Below, piece after piece: positions 20,901 through 33,660 of a stretch of DNA of 64,000 nt. Under the pieces are notes generated by a model. The model was not told where the DNA came from. It made no database searches and saw nothing but the letters and a program-made list of their open reading frames with translations. The position numbers and the translations under genes were made by a program. The DNA is from Neurospora intermedia (lineage: Eukaryota > Ascomycota > Sordariomycetes > Sordariales > Sordariaceae): contig BTPP01000006.1 of NCBI GenBank assembly GCA_037102815.1, forward strand, positions 124,001 to 188,000, given 5' to 3'. The first letter of the stretch is position 1. Every line of letters begins with the position of its first letter.

Positions 20901-23900
20901 TTACCCCAGTGGGTTGGTTGGCTTGAAGCTGAATGTCGCTCTGGTCTATGTAGTATTTGCACCATAAAGATGCCAAGATGGACTATGATTGCGCCGTAAT
21001 GTGCGACACATATCTCATCACCATGATGCCGGGATTCTTTTACATAGAGGTAGAGAAGAGCTTGATAAGACCAACTTCAGCCTCAAACTTAGCTCTGGAT
21101 TGGATGACGTGATTCCAATATCCGGTCCGGACCCGCTCGACGGGATAGCTAAAAGTCCAGAAGAGGAAGGTCATGACAGATGGATGTCAATAAATTTACC
21201 ACCCCGATATCGCGACTGACGAAGCTTAGAGTAATGTAAACTTCGGCGGACAGTTTTGATCCCAGGCTTCCAGGATAGTTACTGGCCCTGTCTGTGCCGA
21301 GTCGCTTGCTGAGAACAAGGGAATGCACTGGCGATCATGTTCTGATTAATGATAGCTTCTCCAATGCACCGCGCAAAGCCCAAGTCTGGCTCGGGTCTGA
21401 GAAACGTGCGTTATACACAAGTAACCGTAAACTTCGCCTCGTGCCTGCAATAGTCACATCAGTCCTGAAACTTGGTTGTGGTTTCCTCCGTGGACTTCAA
21501 CATCTCTGCATTATATGTAGCACATTGGTGTACAATCATGGAGCTTAGGCAGGAGGTTAAAGCTCGATTTCTATCCTCCTAATGGCCCAGCTCGCTCATC
21601 GCGCCTGGCTAAAAGTCAACCCATGTTCTTATGTGATTCAGATATGAATCATAAGTACTCTCGTTCAGTATTGAACCCACTGGAAAACCCTTGTCGGTAA
21701 TGTGAGTGTCGGTATCGATCTGGCTAACCCCATATGAAGCGTCGGAGCTACGGTAGATGCGGTAGGAAAACAAATTCAGGTCTAGTAGATATGGCGTGTT
21801 TCTGGAAGTTGTTGCAACCTTTCCTTTCTCTTCGCTTCTCTTTCGTAAGGCTGGACCTCTTGGTGAGACAATATGGAGGCTAAAAGCTATCGCTACCAGT
21901 AGCCAAGGCACAACTCTGTAGCGATTACTTCACTAATCGATTGGCACCAACTTCGGTTCATCATGTGTTCGGTAACCCCATTCTCACTGAGACATGATAA
22001 GCAAAAGTCTAGGAAGATGGGTCTAGATCTGGCGAATGCCCATTCCAGAAGAATTTGGTGATCTAAGACTTGAGAGGGCTTGTTTCTTGGGAGTCAAGAA
22101 AGAAAGGGCCCCGAAATCGGCGATTTTTTGCGAGTATGTCATGGACTTCTCACCGTCAATTGTTTCCGTGTCATAGCTGGCCACAACGTCCTTCCTCGCC
22201 AACGGAACAGGGGAACAGTAACAGACACGTCGGCAAGGAAACAATGGGTCTCTTCATCACCACAACAAACGATCTAAGAACATGACATTGACTGTATGAT
22301 GGACCCAAAGACGCTCTTGACTGGTGTTGACATTGATTCCATGTATTTTTGGCTAGCGAGAAATGGGAACTGATTCATTGCCGGCCAGGAAAAGCGGGAC
22401 TAATTACAGATCCTTTCAGCGAACGGCCCGTTTGGTATCGGTGCTGCTTTTGCTCAACTCTCGTCCCGTGTGGTTTTGCAGGAGGTTTCAGAAGAAGCGG
22501 GTAATGCAAAAGACTGCCCCTTGGGCTGGCAAGGAGTTGCAAACGTTGCGCCATCTTGACCACTTTGTTCTTATTTTCACTACCCCTCTTTGGCATGGAA
22601 CGTCCTAGGGGAGTAGCCGTGACGGAGCAAAGGGGAGCGGATCGTGGTGAGACTTGTCATCGGTCGGATGCACCTCCTCGTCATCCCCACAGCCTGTGAA
22701 TTGAACTGGAGAGGGTCAGAATCCACCCGAGTCTAGATCCTCTAGGGATCAAGTCATGGGTCTTCAAACCCCACAAAATGCACCGTTGAGAACCAAGGTT
22801 CTGATTCCGCGTGGGCCCGTACTTCCGCTGTATCGTCGTACATCGCTCGAACAGAGCTTTCCTGATGGGGAGAGGCCTAGACAGCGTCCGAGCTGAACCA
22901 TAACTAAATTGAAAACAGACTCAAGAGACATTACTGACATCAGAGTGGAAAATCTATACAATATAGAGGTGGAGATAATTTCTGTCATCTGTTGTCAGAC
23001 TGTCAGAGAAGAGACATGATGATAGCGATCCATGTCTTTTTCTGTAGATCGAGTCTTGTAGCAGTGCCTTTTTGTCACTCAACAGACACGCTAATCGAGC
23101 TGAGTCGAGCTAATTGGAGTCAACTACCCTCACAACTCAAGAATAGAAAAAATAACAAGCAGGCGGATAGAGGGATGTGAGGGGGGGCGCGATGTGAAGG
23201 TAGTGGGGATGGGGATGGGGAGATACAAGGGGTAAACAGCAAATGAGATACTTCCTGATGGTGTTAATATGCTCAAATATAGGGCTGAAATCCAAGCAAC
23301 CGGAGCATGATTGGCTTTCCTGCAGTCTCTAAGGTAACTGGATTGGGCAAAAAGGCAAGCCCGGGTCTGTCTGCATTCAGAACTACCCTTGCTGCCCTCT
23401 GGCCATAGAGCTTCAGACGATGGCACCGTTGGCACCTTGGCAGTAGTGATGCTGGTTGCCGTGCGGACCAGTGCAAGAAACACCGTAGAGAGCGTGTCGA
23501 ATGAGCACGATTGAAAAGACATGCCGTCCATATCGCAGCCGCTAGCCGGTTTCAGATGACCAGCAGAGTCGTCGGCCATACGAATCAGGTCGCCCACGCT
23601 TGGGAAAATGAATCAATAAGGCATTGGAGGTCGGAGCAAAAAAGACCCACGAGAGCACCATTGGCCGGTGAAAGCATGGCGACAGGGAAGGCAGCATCAC
23701 CGTCTGCTGATTTTTAAGCATGCAATGTGCAGTCGTGGGGGAGAACATGGAGAAGATCGTCATGACGTTGGGTCATCTGAAGGCCAATACTGTTGAGTTC
23801 GCGTGGTGCTGACACTTGTTCTGACTCTTTGGCTGGAGAAAAGTCACGTCCCAGGTGGGAGAGTGGGTGGATGCCCTCGTTTCCCCGGGACTTGTCTGAA

Positions 23901-26900
23901 CTGAAGGGCGGGAGGTGACTGTCTGGACCGGTACAACCTGAGAAGCACCAATTCCGGTACCGCGCGGGAAGACGCGAAGGAAGGGTAGCTCCGGGGGTGC
24001 TAGGTCCAGTGTCAGTACAGTAGTCCATTTCAACACGAATGAGGTAAGGAGCATAGAGAGGTACTCCATGGAGCTCGCAGTAAGCCTGAGGTGGGAATGA
24101 CATGTTCTTCCTCTGCTTGTTGTTGACGCAGTGACTGATATCGTCAGACTCTCAGTCAGCGACTCACCGGGATGTCAAGCGACTGGCTTGGGGAATACTT
24201 CCGAACCTCCACCGAGATGCAGTTGCTGATCACTGCAGTAATCACCAAGTTCTAATCCTCACCAGGGCCCATGGAGAGGGTAAGGGTTCGGTTCGACCGG
24301 CAGAAATGGTAATGAGCGAAAACACTGGGGATCATTGGCGACGATGTTGTTGGTTTCTTTCTTTTTCTCTTTCTTTTTTTTTTCTTTTTTTCTTTGGTAG
24401 TCACGAATTCGGAAAGGGTGAGTGACCTGGAGCCGAGAACAAGGTCAGGCGTTGGGTTGGAGACTTCTTCCCTTCATTTGGAAGAAAGAGAGATCGATGG
24501 CTGCCTGGGAGGTTGCCGATTGGAAGGTCCTGCAATCTTGGGACCGGCAACTGTGTGCGCCTGTTGCCGAGCAAAACGGTTGGGGGAAGGCGCAACACAG
24601 AAAAGAGGAGAACAAGTCGGAGACAGTTCCAGGCTGATTGGAGATGGAGGGCAGGAGGGGTAGTGTAGAGACGTTGAGTAGGTAGGCAACTGCCGCGCGC
24701 CTTCCTCCAGATCGTCACTCAGCCTCGATTTGATTCCATCCAGTGCAGTGGCAGGAATGCCTTGCTCTTCTCTTGCCGTCTGAGTGCAGAACACTTCAAC
24801 TTTGAACCTTCCTTATTCAGAGATGCATCCATCGTCAGCATCGACTCATCACTCCAGTCACTGCAGTCCGGGTGCTTCTGGTCAACTTGAACTGATAGGC
24901 ACACCGCCTCCAAGCCAATACAAAGGTTATGCTTCAATCGGGTGCACGCGATCATTCCAATCGGACAAGTCCCTCAGCACCGTTCGTTTGACGTTCCAAG
25001 TGGAGCCCTCCTCTTAAGAGTCTCCACTATGTTCGAACCTGCCTGGTCCCTGTCGATGGAGCACCTTGTCCCCCACACCAACCTGACCCGGCCTCCAAAG
25101 GCAACTACACTTTGACTTTCTCACTTTTATTCCTTCCTCTCCGTCCAACCAATGAATCACTGGAAGCACTTGACCGCACTGCATTCAAATTTGTGCAACT
25201 TTGCGAGCCTGCGAACGACGTCCAGTTTGCAGACCGTAAGGAGGATTCTCACAGAAGGCTGACTGCGCCAACGAACCGTTCGCAAGAGGAGGCCATATCC
25301 ATGACCACGTAGAGTTGACACTCATGCTCTCTCGTCGTCCATCAGCTCGTCCCGTGCTGCGCTGTGCTGCGCTGTGCTGTGCTGTGTTGTGCTTCAGTCA
25401 AACGATGAAGGGCGCGGGATGCCGAACACCCAAGACATCTCGCAGCTTACACAGTATCAAGCCGGTAGATCTACTAGCGAAGGCGCAAATTTGCCATCCT
25501 GGCCGATACAACAATTTCGTCGAGCTCGAGCTCCTTCCAGGAAAGGGCCTCTTTTCTTTTCTGTCTTGACAGTCCAATTTGCCCGACATGTCTCCAGCGT
25601 CGCGCTCGCTTATGCTCCTCGGACGAACTGATGGGGCTTCTTTGATACTTCAAGACAAAAAGAGAAGCTTACTGCTGAAATGTCCACCTCGTCATGACAC
25701 AGGCAAATCGAAATATTGGGACGCCAAGGAGGCTCGATCCCCCAGTAGCGCCCAATGCAGACACAGAAACTACTGTACACTAGACTACAGAGAAGCTTGT
25801 CAGCTGTCTCTCTGTCTCGCCGGCCCTGTCACTTGACCCCGGTCACCGACCGTCCTACGGATAGCAGCCGACATGCGTAACCAAGATTTGCACTCTGAGG
25901 TGAGGTGACAGCTCGAATTGAACCGTCTCTTCTTCTTGAACGGGCACTTCGGACCCAGATCGAGACTGGGGCCTGAATCTGGACTGGATCAGACCTCAGT
26001 GCCGGCTAATCCCCCAATTTGCCCAAAAACAGAACCGTTGAACCGAACCTGGTTACAACAACGGTTGACAAGGACGAGATTAAAAGGCTCATCTTTGTCT
26101 TGACGAGTCACTACTTCCCTCCGTCACCTAACCCATGAGGACGACAGACCAAACACATGGTCGAGCTGAGTCGACTACTTGAAGGCGATGGATGACCTCA
26201 AGTCGAATCACACCACCATGTCCAACTGCCGCCCTCTACTTCTCAGACAGGCCAAACGCCATGTCTCGGGATCCGGGCTTCTCCTGACGATATCGAAATG
26301 CGAGCGGGCGAAATGCACGACCGTAATTCGAACCGGTTCGACGGATTGGGCTGTTGGCCTTATGAGCCAACAGTTTGTCAGTCTGTGGGCTTGCATACCT
26401 ACCTACCGATGGAGCGATGTTAAAAGAAAATGCTTGGCAACGAACAGCTGAAACAAGCTTCTGGTCAAGGCCGGTTCGGCCCTACCGAATCACAATCGAC
26501 CTTCCTCGCCGGCCTGTTCGTGATATACTCTGAGGTCTATACTATATAGCGCTCGTGGAGGCCGCTACGCCACAATCTCCCCCCCTGTACTTGCATTCGG
26601 GTCTCAACGTCGCCGGCGAAGCTCTCTCGCTTTGACCTCCTGGAAGCTGCTTCAGAATCTTCGAAAACGCCAATCATTTCGCCGACCTTGCCCTTCACAT
26701 GCGCTGACACGGAACTCGTCAGTTCCTCTGAAGTGAACTGCGAGAACGATTGTCGAAACTATTGACTGGCAATTTCACTGCAGCGATGCACGCGCAACCC
26801 GTCTCTGGATGAACCGCCATCCATGGTAGATGTGAGGTCCTTTGCAGAATTACCCTCTGTAGAGGTACCTACCCTTGGCTGGTAGTTCTCAGTGCCGCTC

Positions 26901-29093
26901 CTGCATTACCTGTGGTGGTAACCTGCCATCCTCGTCGACGCCACCATGTGCGTGTTCCTGAATATCGCCTGTCGGGTGTACCATCACCCACCGATGAACT
27001 CGCAAAAGATTTTACATCTCGAGCCTCACTAGAAACCGTTCTCTGCCTTCAGATACAAAGGATCTGGTCGTTTGTGCGGCGGAAGTCGGGACTCGGGACG
27101 CCGGGAGCGGTGCGGAAACCAAGTACCAAGCTTCGTGACGGAAATTTCAAACGCCCCGGGCGTCATTTCCCGTCCAGGTAAAGACCGTTTCCGAGCACAG
27201 AAATTTGCAGTGTTGGAAACCCTCACCTCGTGTTGAGCCACAATGGGAACATGTCCTTTAATGCATGCAAAGATGGCATGGCGATGGCACCGCACGGACG
27301 CCAACATCGTCCAAGATAGGCCAGGGCAGCAATGCTTTGTATCTAGTACACCGACAGAGCAGATGGAGCCTCTTCTTTCCGCTTGAAAGTTGAACAAATG
27401 AATCAGCTCCTCGGACGACTTGGTGCCGCTTCAACATTCAGGAGATTGAGACTCCGAGACTAAGGAACCTTTTTGGTGAAGAGGTCATCATCTTTGTTCA
27501 CCTTTGCAGATTCAGCGTTCACTTGGTAGGTATCCGTTTACGTACAAACTCCTTAAGTGAACCTGTTAAGGTGGGTGACCAACAGCTGCTGGTACGGGAT
27601 AGTTACATTTACATTTACCCAGAATTACCTAGCCGTGGCACTCATCGAAGTACCGGGTACACGCCTCGCACCCTTTTTTCGCAACTGGATCACTTCACTT
27701 GTTCGAATCGGGAATGAGCACCGGTACATGCGTAAACGACTGGCAGAAGAAGACAGAGCATCGTCGAGCATCGTTCCTGAACAGGTGTTGCTCGTCAAGC
27801 ATACCGTTCCCTTCAAAGTGGGGAGCTTTCTTTTCCCATCCATCCCACCACTGACGACCCATGTCGTCCATGCATGGCTTCCTACCACCCACCATAGCTA
27901 CATTGCCGTAGTTTCTTTGCCAGACGTGCAAAAGCATGTCCAGGGGCAGGACGTCTTCTTCACTTGACCCCGTACGCAGTCTTTGAAGCCTTGGAAAGAC
28001 ACGGACTGGAACCAGGTCCTTCTCTATGCTTCCCTCTGCGGGCTTGTCTTTTTTTGTCAGCAGTCCATGGCCTATCACGACTTCTCATTCCAGAAGGGGG
28101 GGACCTAAAACAGGGCAAATTCTGCATATGGATTACAAGGTGAGTGGTTTAAGTCTGTGAACGGATCCTCTCAATTTCTCCTGTTTCCCCAGGAAAGGAA
28201 GGAACCGGAGATTCAGGAAGACAGATACAAACGGGGCCTGAGCGATTCCTGTCAAATCACCAGTTGCAGTACCACGCAGCCAATATTATACGAGGCCGCT
28301 ACATGTATAGTATCAGGATCTTATTATTGAGGATTGAACTGACTGACGAAACAGAGGGGAGAGAAACGTTGACAGACCCCGGTCCATGGTATCCCGGCCG
28401 ACCCCGGCCTGCCTTGTGCTTGGCACAGCCGCCCCGTCATGTCTGTAGGGATGCGTGAGCGGATGTGGTCAATGGCCAGGTGGACTGGACTGGAGAAGAG
28501 GGCTCCCTACTGCACACACCCTCCTTGCTCTCCTCGTCGTTCAAGGACTAGACCGATGTAAGGCACTGGCTCTGACAGGCTTTGGAAACACCCCGGTACC
28601 TAGTCATCCGTTATTCAGACGACATCCTCGTTGTCAATCATATATGGGTATCCGCTCACTTTGCTACGCTGCCTACATAATACCATAGCTCCCCTTCTTC
28701 CTGACTATAGATGGCCACCGAAGGATCCTTCTGTTTAGTATCTACTCTTACTGTTCTCATCAAGTTATTATTTCTCTTCCTTCATATTCAACCCGTACCT
28801 GCCGCAACTCAAGTAACAGATAAATTTCAGTTCCCCTTCACCAATATCGCCCACCATTCAGTTGAAAAGACGGGATCTTTGGATGCGGCAGCTTCTCTCA
28901 GTGACGACAGGAAACCTCAACCCCGGCCAAGTTCAGTTGCGGCTTCCGTGACCCGAAGTGGTCTTCTTTGTCAGATCAGAATATTGTTGGGAAGGCGCGA
29001 TCTGTTGACAGGAGGTGGATTCTTCGGACCAGGTTTTTCTCCTCGCCCCACCTCATTACTTCTACCGAAAAATACATTGGCGACCTTCTCGTG

Positions 29094-30532
29094 ATGGCAA
29101 CAGCATCGCCGCCGTCCATGGACGGCATGTCACCCGTTTACGAACTCAAGATCCGTCAACAGCCCAAGAATGCGCGCGTAGCTATTGGCAAAGAAAAAGG
29201 TGAGACCAGACAGAGTACACCTCGCCGTCTACACTGGAGAGGACGAGACGCATCATGGCAGGACCAGACTAACAAGACACCAAAACCAAAGCAGACAGAA
29301 AGCCCATCGACCCCCCTCCCATCGTCCAGCTCGATATTCACCCTATGCGCCATCAGATACACAACCCTTATCTGATCCTCGTCTGCAAGCTTGTCGCTCC
29401 AGAAAGTACCGAGAACGACGATGCCAACCACCAGCAACCCGAGCCCAAGGACAACGATCTAATCGGTTCCCTTTGCTCGTCTCCCTACGTTCTCAAGGAC
29501 ACCAACAATGCCCAAGGCCTGTTTTTTATTTTCCAGGATGTCTCTGTACGCCGTGAAGGCACATATCGCCTCGAGTTCAACCTCTTTGAGCTCAAGCCTC
29601 TAACCAGGGAGTGCGTCGCCTTGGCCAGGACCACCTCCGACAAGTTCGTCGTGTTCCCTCATCGGTACTTCCCCGGAATGGCCGAGAGCACCTTCTTGAC
29701 GAGGTCCTTCAGCGATCAGGGCGTGCGCATCCGACTACGCAAGGACAGCCGAAGTGTCAGCACGCGCAAGAGGGGTGCTAACGCACTAGGAGTCGGGGTA
29801 GGCAGCGGTGATGTTGTAGGACGTCTGCGGACCGGCTCGACGATGGGTCTAGGCGGACAACAATACTCGCCTATCACCATTTCCCACCACTCCCAGTCCC
29901 ACGGTAGCGGCGGAAGTCACGATGAGCTCTCCTCAACGAGCACCAGCCCCATCAACCGCATCAACACCACCCTAGCCAGCCATCACCCGCACGATCTCAT
30001 CCCCGGCATTGGCCACTTGGACCGCAGCCAACACCACCGCGGCTCCTTAGCTTCCCAAACGTCTTCAAGCCTCCTCGACTCTCCCTCCAACACCACCATG
30101 CTCAACTCCCCCACTGTCACAGGCGTAGGCGGCTTTGGCGCCTCCACAGCCACCACCCTCGGCGGCGGCGGTAACTACTCTTTCACCGGCGTCGCCGCCG
30201 CGCATCAGTACTCCTACCCCGGCACAGCCCTCAGCTTAACCACCGGCACCACCGCCGATGATCGTTACTACGATTATAACAGGGCTGGGAAGCGGCCTAG
30301 GTTGTTGCATGGTACCGGAGTGGATGATCTGCTGGATCATTCGTATGGGAGAGACCCTTATGGTCGGGACCCCTACGATCACCATCACCGCGTGGTCGGC
30401 GGCAGCGTGACGCTCCCGCCCCATACGCAGGCGTATGCGACGATGGATGCTACGCACGGGTATGGTCATGGACGACATCATGATTACTATGGGGTGACGG
30501 CCGCGGGGGCTTACTTTGGGTCGGCGATGTGA
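29094..30532 (+). CDS. velC: Velvet-domain regulator, VelC type, 447 aa, two exons
   Basis: Exons are 29094-29199 and 29295-30532; the join gives GKEKDRKPIDPPPIVQL exactly. The velvet domain covers about residues 15-220: YELKIRQQPKNARVAIGKEK, then IHNPYLILVCKLV, FIFQDVSVRREGTYRLEF and FPGMAESTFLTRSFSDQGV. The unbroken domain and the ARVAIGKEKDRKP signature point to the VelC branch rather than VelB (which has an insert) or VeA. Velvet proteins are fungal DNA-binding regulators of development and secondary metabolism. The rest is disordered, rich in Ser, Gly, His and Thr, with a doubled YGRDP motif near the end. The ATG at 29094 overlaps the stop codon of a 127-codon upstream frame. A longer N-terminus from an upstream exon is not excluded. 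Confidence 0.88.
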
Positions 30533-31805
30533 ACATTCCAGAGCAATGCTTCTGGATCAAGATCGCATATGATTGTGATTGCACTGTAATCAATTCGGTT
30601 GGTGAGTAGCTCGCAAAGAACTACCTTCTACCTTTGGATCTTGAAGTTGAAACTAACTCGTTGTTAAGGCAGATGATCTTCGCTTCTTGATCTACGTCGT
30701 TTCACTCATTTTCTCGAACAAGGACAAGTACACGATACCGCTGGCGCACAGGATGTTGCCGAGACAAAGATTTAGTAATTGCTTTGCTTTGCTCTTCCTC
30801 TTCCTCTTGCTCTTCTCTTTCACTTCACATCGCTTCTATTTGCTCCTTACCTCCTTTTTCTGCGTTGACTTTCTTCCACACTTTCTCCTTTCGTCCCATT
30901 TCATGTTGCCTCCTTTGCGTTACGTTACGTCTTTGCTCGTTGGTTGGTTGGTTCTGGAAAATAGAAAAACGGCGTCAATGATGGTTGTCACCCCTATGGC
31001 GACTGGCGGCGGTACCCTCTGTTGTTCATCTGGAACGGTCTGGTTGTTTTTCGGTGATGATCTCTGATAACTGGTGGTGGTGGGAACGATACCCCATTTC
31101 CTTGAAACTCACTCTCTCTACTGTAGTCTTGTTCTCCTCTGTCATGGTTATCGGGTGGAACTCGTGTCTGAAAAGCAAAAAAGAACGCGAATGTGCAAAC
31201 AAACTGATCTGGAGAAAAAGTTACTTGGAAGACCTTGGTGGGAGGATATCTGATTTTTGTTTGAGTTGATCTTGTTCGGTTCTGGAAAGTAGTAGTAGTG
31301 TATGGTCGGACATACATAGCACGAGATGGTAACGGAAACAGAGTGAATGGAAGACGCGCATCTTGCAGAGATAGTGGTAAACACATGTTTGGCGACACTT
31401 GTAGATATTTTCAATGTAACGGCTGTTTGAGCAAGACTTGATAAGGTGATCGGACGAAAAGAATAGCAACGGGTCGTGGAATTAGTGGTGCATGGCGTAG
31501 TGGCGTGGCGTGACAGCCCACCCATTACACCTGTCGCGCCAGCTCGGTGCATCTGTCCTCTGCCCGAGACGCGACCCGTTCGAGACCGACTGGGGGAAGT
31601 TTTTTTTTTTTGTGTGTGTTTTTTTGCCTTGCTGTTTTGGAAGGCACGCGATCATTCAGGTCGTCCGTCACAGGTTGCGATGGATGCTTGGCGTGATGTT
31701 TTCGTCTCCTCTCAACAACGGATCCAACATCCATCCCTTTATCCATGTCACTTCCCACCCAACCCACCTCCCCCTTCTTTTTCTCTTTCTTTCCTTTTTG
31801 TATCC
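30533..31805. other. Convergent 3' region, velC and GH43-like gene
   Basis: 1.3 kb between converging stop codons, with pyrimidine-rich stretches near 30785-30930 and a T tract near 31600-31625. Frames here lack coding signals. Confidence 0.6.
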
Positions 31806-33095
31806 TCACCCCCACCTAGCATTCAACCTCTTCCAAACCGTCCCATCCACAGGCAACACACTCCCATGCCTCAACCCCGTCGGCCATCCCGTCCTCGCAC
31901 TCGCCGTCCACCCACCCGTATTCCTTTCCGGATGTAAACTCTCATACGGTCTATACCCATCACTCCCATAAAAGTCTAATAGCAAATGGACCTTGCCAGG
32001 AATGGTATTATCCCAATACGCCGCGGGACCTTCTACCCCCGATTCAATAATGGCTGAGGCATCACCGACGCGGGTCCAGCTACCAAAAAGACCGGTGGTG
32101 GATGTTTCGACGAAGACGGTCTTGAGGGATTCGTCTTTCATGAAGCGGAGGTAGGAGGTAGAGTTGAGGGGAAGAATGGTTAGGTCGATGATGTTGGTTG
32201 GGGATCGGTCAATGTAGGTTTGGGGAGTGGAGAAGGTGCGGAAGTCGGAGGTGTAGGCGTAGCGGATCTTGGTGGAGGAGGGGGTGCCGGTGTGGGAGGG
32301 GTCGGAGGGGGGGTACTGCTTTTGGTTAGGACCGGGATCGGGATAACGACGTGGAAGGAGAAAAACAGGAGAGAAGGGGGAAGAGAAAAGAGACACAAAA
32401 AGAGGAAAAGGGGGGAGGCGAAAATAACATGAAGTGAGGAAGGAATAAAGGAAAGTAGCGGACACATACAAATTTGGAAGCCCAATGGACAAGATATTGA
32501 CCCTTTGCCGGATCCCAAATCGCTTCAGGTGCCCATACCATGCCGGCCGTATTGTCCTCTACGATCACCAGTCTCTCATTGACCCAGTTGATGAGATCAG
32601 TGCTTTCCCAGACAAAGATTCCCTTGGAGCCTGTTCGTTGTGCTGCGTCCCATGTTGTCTGTTTTCATTCATCGCAGTAGTACCGTTAATAAACCTAGCC
32701 CTGGCCATACACAACCTCCCTCTTGCTGCTGCAGTCTAACGCACCTTTCCAATATTCAAATCCGTCCCAATGATATACCACTTCTTCCCTGCCTCGCTGC
32801 CTCCACCCGAAATGATAGTCGGGTCCCGAACACCTCCTGTCCCCTTGGTCGGCTTGAAGATTGGCGAGCCCTTGTTTAGAGCCTTGAACGAGATGGGATT
32901 GTTGCCGTTGCTGAGGTAGAAGTAGACGTATGGATCGGCGCCGAGAAAGAAGACACCCAGGTATCCGGCGAGCGATGGGTCGGCGCGCTGGGCTATCTGG
33001 TTGTTGTCAAGACCCAAGGTTGCGGTGTCGATGACGAGGGCGCAGCAGGCCCATGCCCAGGTAGAGGCGAGGAGAGTGAGACTGAAGAGCCTCAT
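31806..33095 (-). CDS. Secreted GH43-superfamily glycoside hydrolase, 349 aa, three exons
   Basis: Exons on the minus strand are 33095-32745, 32658-32470 and 32315-31806, all joined in phase 0. A signal peptide (MRLFSLTLLASTWAWACCA) precedes a five-bladed-propeller type domain. Marks of the GH43 superfamily are GGVRDP with D91 as candidate general base, KGIFVWESTDLINW, MVWAPEAIWD, and VEGPAAYW with E275 as candidate general acid. Enzymes of this group remove arabinose or xylose from plant polysaccharides; the exact substrate cannot be read here. The third-exon acceptor is fixed by a CTAAC branch site and CAG at 32316-32318; it gives ASKF-YPPSDPS. The protein is at the short end for the family and has no binding module. 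Confidence 0.85.
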
Positions 33096-33660
33096 GTTTT
33101 GACGCGCAGGACGCGCTCGTAGGATCAGGTCGGGAAGAAGGGATATCGAAGCGGCTCAAGAGGTCTAGATGCGGTACCAGGAACATCTGGGACTTGAAAG
33201 ACATTTATGTCCCAAGAAGCTCATCTACCTTTTCCATCGAGCCATCTATATGCCACTCCCCTCCCATGTGAAAGCCGCCTCTCGATACATATTGACGTCC
33301 ACTACTTGTAAAGTGTGGCTCCACGAACTCCACATGGGACCCTGAAGTATCAAGCATTAGGGTAGCGAGGTCCGAGGGTTAGGTGACATTTAGGCAAACG
33401 AGAAGGGCCGATACAGGTTGTAAATGGCTAAATTATGCTCGCCATGCTCCAAATTGATCGGAGGACGTTGCAGTCCAAGGTCGATCTCCAAATTTTCTGG
33501 TGTGAATCTTTCAGATTCGATTGCTGGAAACAAGATTCTCCATGCTGGGCGGCCAAGTACCAAACGATATTTGTGGCTACTACAACGCTAGAAAAGGGGG
33601 TCCCGGAGCCGAGACATGCAAGAGAGAGTGCCGTTAAAGGTTTGAGAATAAGCGCTCCAA
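33096..33660. other. Promoter of GH43-like gene and 3' end of Artemis-type gene
   Basis: 565 bp between two minus-strand genes. The GH43-like leader lies at its left and the nuclease 3' UTR at its right. No other gene seen. Confidence 0.6.

Larger units (their letters stand above)
16057..29093. other. 13-kb stretch without a supportable gene
   Basis: Many frames of 60-224 codons occur (the longest is 18970-19644 minus), but none has coding-like codon bias, a recognisable motif or consistent splice-linked neighbours. There are simple repeats (16351-16395, 17281-17377, 17963-17988, a T-rich tract near 24355-24395). Base composition is not extremely AT-rich overall, so it does not look like a heavily RIP-mutated transposon relic. 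It could hold long leaders, non-coding RNAs or fast-evolving small genes. The last part must include the velC promoter and leader. Confidence 0.55.

Noticed and set aside
24355-24395. T-rich tract as a terminator or retroelement tail
   Set aside because: No neighbouring gene end or element could be recognised; probably a simple sequence run.
16057-29093. A RIP-mutated transposon in the gene-poor region
   Set aside because: The stretch lacks the strong A/T enrichment expected of RIP, and I saw no terminal repeats or transposase-like peptides.
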